Origin: Lepidurus packardi
Lineage: Eukaryota > Arthropoda > Branchiopoda > Notostraca > Triopsidae
Direction of reading: 5' to 3'
Assembly (NCBI GenBank): GCA_023053545.1
Contig: JAKZAN010000002.1
Coordinates: 13,264,790-13,328,789 of the forward strand
DNA: 64,000 bases
Shown: piece by piece, positions 33,191 to 47,500 of the stretch
How positions within the stretch are numbered: position 1 is the first letter of the stretch
How the letters are laid out: each line of letters begins with the position of its first letter
Program-made: the position numbers and the translations under genes
The notes under the pieces: generated by a model
What the model saw: the letters and a program-made list of their open reading frames with translations, nothing else
Database searches by the model: none
Told to the model about the DNA's origin: nothing

Positions 33191-36100
33191 TCACAGGTTG
33201 CATATAAGCTCATGTTTCAAAATATTACGATCATGGGTTTGACAGTATTCGGAGCAATAGGCAGCTTGCTTGCAATCGGGACAAATAATAGGGGCCTTCT
33301 CTTCACCGCAAGACTGGCATGGGCGTTCACTAGGAGCCGCTTTGCGTAAGATGAGCGATTTAGGATAGTCAACGTGAATCATGGGTCCTCGATAAAACGT
33401 GCATGTAGTCAAGTATGGCTGCCGAATGGAAACTTTGTCGCCGAACTTGATCCTCTGGTCGCCTTCTGCATTGCAACAGAAACCAAGTATGACATCTCCT
33501 CTAGTGTCTTCTAAAACAAAAGCAACACCAAATGCTGACAATTTTGCCGGGTTGTCAATAATAGTACCGTCAATGACGTAACCTGCATAAAGTTTATCCA
33601 CCGTAGGATTCATTTCCGATATTGTGATAGATGTTAAGCCATCGGGATCACAAGGAGCACATTGTACGCCACGGGGGGGGAAATAAGCTCGATTAAGCTT
33701 AGCTGGATCCGATTTAATGAAATCGAAAATGAAATCGAAAATGAAATCTCGATGCTCAATTATAGCCTGCACTCGAACTGGATCCGTCAGTCTATGTGAC
33801 TTATGCAGTTTTGTGCTATGCAAGGATTTCAAAGAAAAACTCCTTTTCTCTTCAACTTTTTTCTCCGTCATTTCAAAGTACGCCCTAATCAAGTTCTTAA
33901 CTGCGGAACGTTCTTCATAAGGAAGGAAACAAGGCAGCAATTGCTTCTCACTCTCCAATCCTTTCTCATAGTAGGTTCTTACCATGTCGTCGATTGGCCA
34001 AATGCATCTCTTCAAATTTTCTTCCAGAGTGATTTTTGCCATCCGGTAGTACGCTTCTGGGACAAACATATGATCTTCAGGAGCACGGTCAACAAATACC
34101 TGGAAGCAATCTATCACGTTCTCTATGTCTGCATGTTTTTCGCCAAAGACAAATCTTGTCATAACAGCTTTGGCGAACATAAGTACCAAGTTCTCTGGAA
34201 ACAAATCCAAACCCTTTTGCGCTTGTTTTATGCCTTCATCGTAATGCCCGTGATCGTAAAGCACGATGACTAAAATCTCGTAGAAAATCGAATCATCCTT
34301 GTACATACGTATGCACTTTTCAAGGAACTTGACGTTTTCTTCAGGGGAAGCACTTTGTAATCGTGCGTAGCATATTCTCGCGTAACGATCCATTTCGCAA
34401 ATTTGATCTTTCAGTTCGGATAGCTTTTTCTTCACAATGTCCCCCAGTATAGTAAAATGTTCTGTCTTCTGAATCACGGAAACGTAAAACGCTGTCTCAA
34501 CGCATAGGGCAAATTCTTTAATTATAGTATCACCAATTGTAGCGTCTGGGGATTCTTCATAACTACATAGCCCATTTACTGCTGACTCAATATGTTCAAT
34601 TGCTTTGCGGACCTGTTGCCCATTAACTTGACCTTGCGAAGCGTATTCTTTTGTTTCGTTATATGTGTTTGTTTCGCGCTTATAAAAGCTAAGCACATTT
34701 TTTGGAGACAAGACACTTACTCGCCAACAAGTATTGAAGTACAAGAATCTCTCCATTCTGTCTTTATCACAGAAGAGGCCGTACGAAGGAAGATCCTTTT
34801 CCTGCTCCCATTCTAAAGCATCGGCTATGTCTAAACTTATTTTTTCTTCTCGTTCTTTGCATTCGGCCTCGAATTCTTGTTGAAATGAGATTGTTTGGAT
34901 TTCCCCTCCTTCAACGGCAAACTCGAACCATTTCCGTGCTTGTTCAACGTCGTGTATCCACAGATAATAAGAAGCTAATGCTAGCATTGCAGGTGCATGT
35001 TTGCGTTGAGCTGCCAGTTTCAAGTATTGTCCAACTTTTACCATGTTTATTTCAGGAATTATCATGTCGGTCATATACATGGCAGCGCGATTGTAGGCAG
35101 ACGGACCGAACCCCAGGTCAGCAGCGCGCTCGTACCAAGATACAGCCTGTATAGAAGAAGTTTGAATTTAGTGGCTAATTCTTTCACATCATCTTTCACA
35201 TCGCGAAGCATATTCTAAATGCTATTTGGGAACTACTCTTACTGTTTTCCCTAACTTCGTTAAAGAATGCATTATACGCACAAAAAATTGTTATTGGAAC
35301 GTTATATATTCATTGATATAGGAAAGAATTCGTTATTACCGTAGGAACGCTCTTCTCGACACCCACACCTTCATAGTACATCATTGCAGTACAATGCATG
35401 GCAGGAAGGACGCCCTCGTTTTCCAGACCATTTAAGATTTCCGGCATGTTAGCGGCTTTCTGGAACAGTTGGAACGCCCTACGATAATCCTTCTTAACCC
35501 CTAGCCCCTTTTGGGTTAAACGTGCCAGTACGTAGATTGCTCGAGCTTTTCCTTCGTCCGCAGCTTTAGTAAAGTGGTTCGCTACCGCTTCAAAATCTAC
35601 GACGATATCTATTCCAAAGCGATACCAAGTGTCTTCTACTTCAATTCCCATCTTCTTCAGTTTGCCTACAAATTCCTCTTGTAACTCTTCAGTAATCTTT
35701 TCCTTCCGATTTTGGATGACTTTTTCCAGCATCAAGTCAATGCTCAGCGGATGCTCATGCAAAGTATCTATTGTCCACCCAGTTCTCAGCGGATTCTCAT
35801 CCGAAGTATCCATATTTTCTTTTTGTTGTTGACTATTCTTATGCTCCTGTTTTTGATTTTGGCCAGGTTCCTGACGACGTTCGCCTCTTCGTGTACGTTT
35901 TTTAAACACCATAATAAATTTCGGTTTTCGTGCAAGTTCCTTCCGACAGTCGTCTCTTCGTGTCCTTATAATCTCCCTAGACGGATCCCAGCTCAAAGCT
36001 TCGTCATAGGCTTCAATAGCCTCCTCGTAATTCTCCAACAGCTTGTATGCATCACCTAAACGCCAATGAGCTTCAATCCACACGGGATGCAAACGGGCCG

Positions 36101-36851
36101 CTATTGTCGCGCCGCGCACAGCACGCTCTGCGAAATCCTTCCGTTTCTTGTTTTGCTCCTCTTTCGCCATCTGGACGAAGGCCGCAGAAAGATAGCAGAA
36201 CAGAACGCCCCGGTCGGCTTCCGTAAGCGAGACAACATCGAGAGCGTTTTCAAATTTCTCAATAGCTTGCGCATAAGCTGCGCTCCTGAACGCTGCGTTG
36301 CCTTCTTCTATTAATTTGTCTGCTTCGGCGTTCGAAACGCGCGGGGAAAAAACGGAAGAGGAATCGGAAGCGCGGAACATGATTGTCTCCCTAATCTGAG
36401 CCATCCGTTTTTCAGGGACATTTAGGAACCACAGACAGTCAGTCAGAGTTTGCCACGTGTCGACGAAATCTTCTTCAGGGATATTCTTGGAATGGTGATG
36501 TGCTAAAGCGTTTCTTATCTTAACTGCGGCTTCCATCCCCTCTTGTTCTTCGTCCGAACCCCATCCCCCCCATCCCCCGCGTAACGACCGTAAGACATGG
36601 GAAACGGCGGTCAGATCCCAATTCTCAATGTCTCCTTTGTCGATTTTATTTCGCACAGAACCGCTGGCACTTTCGTACTGGTTCTCTCCAATAAAACGCT
36701 TAAGGTATTCTACCGACGCGGCTGAGCCGTCCCATTCGTGGCCACGCCACTTCAATTTATCCAGTAACAATTTCCGACGCTCTTGTGTTACGTAGTGAAC
36801 GAGAAGGGTCAACTTAAACCAATTTTTGATGTCGTCCATCGGTATTTCCAT
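33191..36851 (-). CDS. HEPN-TPR-SEL1 repeat protein with C-terminal MYND zinc finger
   Basis: Two exons, 35340-36851 and 33191-35146, join in phase 0 to 1155 residues. Residues 1-150 resemble the DZIP3/hRUL138-type HEPN domain and carry the HEPN core RNALAH at 113-118 (R-x4-H, the motif that gives RNase activity in many HEPN proteins). Residues about 176-310 are TPR-like (EGNAAFRSAAYAQAIEKF, AHWRLGDAYKLLENYEEAI). A Lys/Gln/Arg-rich linker follows. SEL1-type repeats (AIYVLARLTQKGLGVKKDYRRAF, SWYERAADLG, KHAPAMLALASYY) span the exon junction, then more TPR-like helices. The last 40 residues are a MYND finger (CQSCGEEK, CPDCKQAAYCSEYCQ, HELIC). Function is unknown; a regulated RNase or scaffold is inference. 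A small tandem triplication encodes FDFIFDFIFDFI. Confidence 0.8.
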
Positions 36852-39451
36852 TTTTTATCGTTTTGTTTGCTAAACGTTTTGTTTCGAACTTGATAGCTGT
36901 ACTTGTAGTGGATCAATGAACTTATTAGCAGCCCAGCAGGCAGTAAACAAACAAACACGAGGCCGGGTGCGGTCTTCCCAGTATTGCTAACGATTTTGTC
37001 CGAGTCTGCAAACCGAAGCAACCTGAAAAACAAACCAAAATAAACCACCGGTCTTCCAAAAGAAACCAAAAACAATCAATTTTTTAAAAAGTTCGAAAAG
37101 TTAAAAAGTTCTAACGCAATTACTTCACTCAATTAATTGTGGAAAACTTCTGCGATACCACTGCGACCTATTTTCCTATTAAATTAATGTTGGGAAAAAT
37201 CTTCAGTATTAAAATTATATACTCATTGTTAAGCAACATAGAATACAAATCCCGAGTCAATAATACAACGTTTGATTAAGTTATTTTATTGCCACAACGA
37301 AATCATTAGTTTTGGGAATGGAAACCCATATATGAATTTGCTTTTGGCATGTGTGCAAAGAGATTAAAAGTCCTCGTACGTCGGGCTATAATGGAAAGTA
37401 TCTACCTGAGCTTTTTTAACTTGGTCCTTTTTAGATACAGCGGTACTGCTTTAAGGCTGATACAGATACAGGCTTTAAGGATAACTGCTTCTGACCGCTG
37501 GTCTTGCTAGTGTTTCTTGCTGTGCAAGTCTTTTGGTGTTTTGCTCTAAAGAACTTATGTGGGCTTTTAAGTTTGAATGGCACAAAATACAAAACGTATT
37601 AACCTCCCAAAAAAGGACTAACACTGCCCTCTTACCTTATCACACGAACTTTAAATGACTTTAATAATTAACGAGAAAATGGCACTAAAGTATAACCCTA
37701 TAATGCAGAAAAATATCTGTACAACTATCTTCAAATCGCTTTTGGTCGTTTTCGCTCTGCATAACAATCTGGATCTGCTCCTGTTTAACCGTGAAGGAAT
37801 GTTCAATAGGCTATCGCACAATGATGCAAGAACGTGCAATGCAAAAGCATTATTGCATCATTACATTATAGGTGCAATATTCTGCAGCCTGTCAAGTTTT
37901 GTTCATACTTAATTCATACTATTTGTTTTCAATTTTCATTTGAAAAGAACACAATTAAATACGAACAAAACTTGACACAATTAAGTACGAACAAAACTTG
38001 ACAGGCAGAATGCACCGCGAGATAACCCATAATAAAGAAGAAACCAATAACAAGTGAATTTTTTGTTTTAAAACTAAGAGTACTTACTTGTGATGGATCT
38101 AACTACACAGGTTTTGATTGCCGATGGATGCTTGTATTATGGATAATGCTCAGGTTAATTCACGCGCTATGTTGGACTTCCTTTCTCCTTAGCTCCCTCC
38201 ACTTGTTCTTGTTTATTCGCAATCCCCCTCCAAGGTCCGGTACCGCGATTGGCAATGTTGGTATCACTCAGGTACAAGGGTCATATTAAATACTGAAACA
38301 CAAGTCATTACACTTACTAACAACAAAACGGATGTTTTTTTGTTTTAAAATTAAGAGTACTTACTAACACAAAACGGATGTTAAAAATTACAGAAGAAGC
38401 ATATGCGCCAAACAATAACTACGTTTTAGAGCACTGGCTAGCCGGAACCCTTCTTGTTTACTATAAAACCATGACTAAACTAAAAGCTAAACTTGCGTCA
38501 AAGCGTGTTCAGCCACTGTTGCCAAGTTTTTAAAATGCTCGCCAAATTTACATTTCAAGTCGCCAATGTCTCGCCATTAATAAGTGATTACGAGTCGCCA
38601 AAGTCGCCGTTATTCCACTTCAATAAATATCATCTATGCTGCTTTTTAGACACCTCCTACAGAACTCGCTTTTATGCGAGTTGCTGCTTTTTTTTTTAGC
38701 TCTGACAACAGCTTATTATGGTCAGGCTGTATCTTAACGTCCGGTAACAGGTGATATTTATCGGTGCTTTCTTATTAGTCGTAATTAACCCCAATTGGCA
38801 AATCTCATAGTCGCCTTTCAAGCTCAACGTGAGTATTATTTCAATGTAGAGTACTGTAGTACACTATCTTTAGTTTAGCACGTAGACGTAATATTATAGA
38901 AAGTTACTTGAGAAAAGGAACACAATTTATTTTTTATATTTTCGAACGAATTTTGGAATTCTAAAATGAAGAAACCCAACCCAGCAGAGATTAAAATAAA
39001 AATAGGATCGGTACTATAACTATAGTCTCTAACAAGCGTTAGGTTAGAATTCCATCTTCGGAGAGAAGCTTCGATTTGTTCAAGGCCAAAAGAAAGCCTC
39101 CAGCTAATCAGAAACAGAAAGTGTGCTGTGGAGGAGGTTCATCTGCTTCTGCTTTCACAGCACACAAGTCACACCAACGCAACAGCATACTCAAACCCAT
39201 CGAATCCATATAAGGTATAAGGTAGAAAAGCAAAAGAAAGTCAGTTAGACCGTTGTTTACCTTCACAGTGTATTGTTGTACCATTTATACCATCCCTACT
39301 TTTATAGTTTAAGTTAGATTAAATAAACCAAGTTTGAGTCCATGGGCCAGGGCCAGTTTCGTAAGAATACAATTGTACAAAACTATTTTATTAAATTTTA
39401 AATTTTAAAAAATGTTATTTTCTATGTCTAGGTTCGTTTTCTTCCACGAAA
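36852..39451. other. 2.6-kb intergenic region upstream of katanin
   Basis: This lies between the divergently transcribed HEPN/MYND and katanin genes. It contains an inverted-repeat element (37872-38015) and a 10-bp perfect hairpin (GTGTGCTGTG at 39121-39130 with CACAGCACAC at 39156-39165). No coding gene is supported. Confidence 0.55.
37872..38015. repeat. Long imperfect inverted repeat (MITE-like hairpin)
   Basis: The left arm (37872-37914) reads GTGCA-TTCTGC-CCTGTCAAGTTTTGTTC-TACTTAATT. The right arm (37979-38015) is its near-perfect complement. A partial third copy of ACGAACAAAACTTGACAC lies between them (about 37961-37978). No clear target duplication was found. Confidence 0.8.
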
Positions 39452-42082
<2,631 letters not shown>

Positions 42083-42315
42083 TACCATTGCGTTGCTTCA
42101 ATCATTCACTGTTGCCCTGAACATTCTAATATTCCCATGATCACGTGTTTCTATTTCAAGAAATGGACACAAGTTTTTTTTATACACTTCAGATAAACAT
42201 TTGTATTTCCAATAAACTTGAGGCATATACTTTCTTTAACAAAATTGCGTTGTTTTATATCAGTTCAAAGTTCCTGAGCGACAATAGAAGAGAAATAGGG
42301 AGAAAAACACAGATA

Positions 42316-43554
42316 TTACGTATTTGGAGGCAAATCTTGGGTTACCAAACGTTTTAAACAGACCAAGTGCACCACTTGGTTACTGGCTCGCCATTTGTTG
42401 AATACACGAACATGATACCTGGATTTAAGCATATGTTTTAGGGGTTAATTCTAGTATAGCTGAGGTTTTGTTCCAAGTTTTTCAGCTCACCTTACGGTCA
42501 CACTAATCCAAAGGCTGTAGACGCTTAATAGGAAAACGCTGAGTGCAATTAGTCCTGCAGCTTCCCAAGTAGCTCCTGCTTTTTGCAAGTAATTAACAGC
42601 GCCTAAGCCGCACAAGCAAGCAGAAACCAGAGCTAGTGGTGTTAAAAGGCAAAAGCACACGGAATCGCCCAGCAGATTACGCAAATCGCGCGGCGTTTCA
42701 GGGGTTAAGAACCACTAAACGGCGAGTTGTTTGAAATGGTCAACATCTTTTGAAAAGAGGGTCTAGTTACGTGGTAGGCTGGTTGGGGACAGCGCGTTAT
42801 AGAATACTTAAAACGACACAGCTCACAGATATCAGAGTTGACTGAAGAGAGCCATTTCTCGATACACGACGCGTGCACCAATCCCATGGTGCCTGAGCAA
42901 TTGCAAGGGGAAATCAAGGCTTCTTTAGTATCTACTGTGGAATATATAGATCCGTTTGGAGCTTGTACAAAAATTCTGTGAATTCTAAAGAACTTGACAC
43001 TAGAAAGCAGGGTTAAAATTGAGATCTTAGCCTATGTGAAGGGTGTTCAATGCCTCGGGCTGCAGCTCCGAATTACGGTCACGAATTATACTGGTTTGTT
43101 ATTCCTTGAGTATCCGTGTGATATTTATGAAAAAAATAAGAGGATAGGCAGTGCACCTTGAGCAGCCTTTGATGTAGAAAAGTAATGGGTTTGTGTTTAC
43201 TTACCATCGTGGCAAATCCTGCAGAATGGGCCCGGACTGCTTGACGTGCTTGAGGGATTGGCTACTGCCTGATTAGGTGGCTACAGCAAGATAGCGGGGA
43301 ATTACTAGCTAGATTTTAGGTTTAGTGTCTTAATTAGAGCTTACAGTCCTGTTAGTTGTGGAGGCGTTCGGAAGAATAGCGTTGGGAGAAGACGAGAAAC
43401 CCTCGATGCAGCATTTGGGGACGTCATTTAACGTTTTCGGGGGTCGAGTTTTGGAAATCGGAGTTCTCAGAGGCGTGGTTTCACTTATTAGTCCTGAATG
43501 CCAAGAGTTCAGGCTCGAATTACTTGACGAAAGGTCTTCATGCTCACTTGACAT
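42316..43554 (-). CDS. MARCH-type membrane RING-CH E3 ubiquitin ligase
   Basis: Five exons, 43345-43554, 43205-43280, 42771-42934, 42491-42714 and 42316-42418, give 258 residues. After a Ser-rich N-terminus comes the RING-CH (C4HC3) finger: FCRIC at 89-93, then ISPCNCSGTMGLVHASCIEKWL and CELCRFKY. Two membrane segments follow (SVCFCLLTPLALVSACLCGL and AAGLIALSVFLLSVYSLWI). The order and spacing match MARCH2/MARCH3, which ubiquitinate endosomal and plasma-membrane proteins. The last exon restores the conserved juxtamembrane YHVRVFNKWRASNQ. Without that splice the frame would stop at TGA just inside the intron. The start at 43554 is the first ATG in frame. The gene is convergent with katanin and divergent from SLC44. 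Confidence 0.9.
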
Positions 43555-44536
43555 ACTCAAAGTTGGCTTATACACTTATTCCGAATAAAACTGATAGCTC
43601 AAGACGCGGTTAACATGACTCTAAAGCAACTTTCTGGACTCTTGTGTGTTTTTGACTCCTTGTTGATCAACTGGTTAAGACTGAGTCCACGAAGCAAACC
43701 TGTTGACCTGACCTTTTTCCATTTTGTCTTCCACATGTCGAAAAATCGTATTGACTTGGTATCGCGAATCCTTTGAAAATCGAATAATCGAATAAAATGC
43801 TCAATAAATATTCCTTATCTTTCTGAATATTCTTAATAATAAAAAGCTTGTCTTTCTTAATATTATAAAGATACTTTAAATGGACAAAACGAGAGGAAAA
43901 ATCCTAAAATGCGTGCATTCCCAGCAAAATGTTTCCCTTATCCTTATCTGCATCCTTGATTGGGCTCATAAACCAGTGACGTACGTCACACCAACTCGCA
44001 ATACCATTTCCGCTTGGGTGCACCCACTGTAAACCATAACTAAGCTTAACCCCAATTCAAAATAGCAGAAAGGACACCGCGAGATTTCTTGCGCACCAAA
44101 TTTTCAAATCTCCCATCAGAATATTCTAAGCAGCGGATTGGTCGCTAGGGAGAGAAGGTGGAGCAACCCAAGGAGCAAACAATACAAACATTCGCATAGC
44201 TGTCGTCGCGTCAGTTTGAAGCAATCTGTGGTGAAGAGTAGACGAAAACATCCTTATCTTATGACGCTCCGTTCTTAATTATATTGCCTGAATCCTTAAA
44301 AATTAGTACGGTAAAATCTGTCAGTAAGGTGCTGTGCAAATTGCGCTTGTGTGAGGGGCAAAAAAATGCCCTCCCGTTAAATGACCCCGTTTCTTGGAAC
44401 GTGAGACGTGCTTCTCCGTATTTGCCATCCTAGTTTGCTCCTTTGTTTATTCTGCGAAAAGTGACCGGAAAAGGGAGTGGGATTGAGTTAGAACACATTG
44501 ATTAAGCTGTGAGGTTGTGAGCTGTAAATTGCAAGA
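43555..44536. promoter_or_regulatory. Divergent promoter region of MARCH and SLC44 genes
   Basis: The 982 bp between the two starts must carry both promoters. A perfect 12-bp palindrome TGACGTACGTCA lies at 43977-43988 and looks like paired CRE half-sites. No TATA box or other gene is obvious. Confidence 0.5.
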
Positions 44537-47500
44537 ATGGGAGAAGACGTCAAAGGTGAGTCACAAATTTCATTGTTAGCCACAACCCAAGTTTCATTGT
44601 TGTCGTTTTGTAAATACCTAACGCCATTTTAATTCCTTTGGTCTAGCAAAAAGTTCTTCATGGCTTAACATGCTCAGTTGTCATTCGCTTTTGGTTGCTT
44701 TTAGTGTCACGATGGAGTGGTTTTGCCGGTTCGTAATGAGAGTTTCCGCTCGTCAATTTTCCCTTTTTGGGCGGCCGTTGTTGCGTTTGAACAAACTTTA
44801 GATGTTTGCTTTCCAGCGGGACAGTCTGGAGCCACAAGCTTTTTGCCGCCCGCCTTATCGATTTTCTTTACAAGCGCTGTTAGATTACTTCGCCGAGTTT
44901 TTCCACATCATTAATCCCCAGAATTTCTCGTCTTTTTCTTTCCTAGGTCCTCGAGAATTTGACCCGGATTTCCGTGGGCCTGTCAAAAACCGTTCCTGTA
45001 CGGATGTTCTCTGCTTGCTGCTCTTCATAGCTTTCCTCGTCGGATGGGGCATTGTTGGGTACTTTGGTAAGTTCAAAGACATTGAATAAAGACAACTAAA
45101 ATGTAAAAAAATCGTTAATGAGGTTTATTAATGAGGTTGATCTTGTTTTTTTCGTTTCTAGCATTCACATTGGGCAATCCAGAGCAATTAGTGCATCCTA
45201 CGGATAGCGAAGGACGAATTTGTGGTAAAGACCCAGCGCTGAAAGACAAACCCTTCTTATTCTTCTTCGATTTGACTCGTTGCGCCAGTCCGAGTGTTGT
45301 TTTACATGGCTGTCCTACTCCACAGGTGAAATAACGCCCTAGAAAAAAAAAATCTAAAAAGAAACACACGCTCAGTCACACTAATCATCTCGTTTTCCTA
45401 ATTAAAGTCATGTGATATGTTTAAAATTAATGTGATGTGTTCATTGGGTTACTTTTCTACCAAGGTTTGCGTGGCCAACTGCCCCAATGAGACTTTCGTG
45501 GCAATTCCAGGAGGCGACGAGGCTCTCATGAAGCAAAAGATGATTTGCAAACCGGGAACGCCTCTGAATTCGCTCTCAGTGCTGGATTTAGTTACAGAAG
45601 GCTATTGCGCGCCGTGGTACATCAAAAGTGTACCATGTAAGTCCCATTTCGTTTCATTAAGAGCATTGAGTTTCATTAGGACTTGTTGACTTTTGTTTCG
45701 AGAACTTTTTTTGTTTATAATTTTCGGTTCGCGACTTATTTTTTGCCTTATTTCGGTTGTGCATGGTTAAAAAGTACTGGGAAGGTGTTTGCCCAACGCA
45801 GCCCGGTTTCTTAACGGCATGTTAGCGAACGATCTTAACGTCGTTTTGGAATACCAACTCAATCGAACTGACAAAAACACCATTTCCCAAAAATTGCTCC
45901 AATCGGCATCCAAGCTGCTCGCCGAAATAGGCCACTTTAAACAGGTTAGGATTTGCAGCAGAAAATCGCTTCCTGATTTTTATGAAAGAAAAAGCTTTTG
46001 AAGAGGATTGGGTAATTAAAGTACTCGTCAAATCTTCTTTTGTTACTTCTAAACTAGCTTCAGTCTTAGTTTCTTATTTCGGAGTTTTTTTGGTTTTTGA
46101 AAACTTTTTAGTTTTTGAAAAGTAGTGACTTTTGGAACGTATTGTTACCCAATTCTTGACTTAATTTTCCGTTTTCGCAGAGTAGTAATATGTAGCTTGA
46201 TCGCATGGAAATTGCTGCTGCATGAGTGAAGCTTTAGAAAAAAACAATTTAACCCCTGAGAGAGAAACCATTAGAGCGTTTTTTCTCCCTGATTGGCTTT
46301 TATTTTTTAACCCATTTTTCTGATTGGCTTTTTGGCTTTTGTGTTGTTACAAAAAAAAAACTAGTTTCCGGAAGATGCATTCCCAAAGTCCCCACCGATG
46401 ACTTAAACGCCACTCTCATCAGTGGCAGCAAAATGGTTGTCCCTGGACAGAATGTCACAGTGGGCGATCTGGTCAAAGGATCCAAGTTTTTAGCCAAATT
46501 AACCAGCGCAACTCAGGTAAAAAAAAAAAAAAAAAAAAAAAAATCACAATTATCGCATTCGGCGCTTTTTTCCCTTAACACTGACGCACTATATAGCACA
46601 ACTTTGGACTTGAAGAACTTTGCTTTCCCTTCAAAAGTGTTTTTTTTTTTTTATTTTTGGGCCATATTTTTTTTTTAATTTCTTGTCTTAATGAGTCTGA
46701 TTACTCCGTTTTTTCTTTTAAGTTACAATTGTAAGGTGGAGTAAGGTTTTTTTTTTGCTTCTAAGTTGAGAATTTCGATATTAGACGCTTTAATTTTAGT
46801 ACTCGGTAATTAAGAAATAATAGTTATTTTTTTATTTCTTAGTTTTTCTTTATTGTAGTAATTGTTATTATTTCTTTGTTTTTTAATTTGGAGTAATTTT
46901 CTTAAGAGGTTCAGACGAACATTATCAAAATAAAGATAATGTTCAAACGAACATTATCTTATCTAGAGTGATGAATCATAATTAATTTTCGGTATTTTTT
47001 TAATGTAAATAAGGAATTGCTAATGAGTCTAAGGAAGATACGATCTTTAGGCAGGGTTATTTTCGCGTCTGATTGACCCACCTTACTCCATCTTGATGAA
47101 GGGTTTGGACTTTTAATTAGTAACTGACTAATTATAGGTGGTGGAGCGAGTGTTCCAAGATTTTAACACGGCTTGGTGGGTTATTCTGCTGGGATTGGTG
47201 ATTGCGGCGTTCACGTCCTTGATTTGGATCCTCCTCATGCGACTCATCGCAGGAGTCATGGTTTGGACCTCGATTGTTGCCGTAATAGGTCTTCTAAGCT
47301 TCGGTAAGACTTGAAAAATGGATGCAAATCGATTGATTATTCCTAATTCACCTTATTTTGTTTATTTCAGGTTGCTATTACTGTTATGCTCGTTACGACG
47401 AGCTGAAAAACGTCGTGGGTGCCAATATGAGCATTACCGAACTCGAATTCACGACCAACATGACAGATTACTTGGCCTTAAAAGACACCTGGCTGATTTT

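Noticed and set aside
39121..39165. Perfect 10-bp hairpin that might be a microRNA precursor
   Set aside because: The stem is only 10 bp with a 25-base loop, too short for a pre-miRNA.
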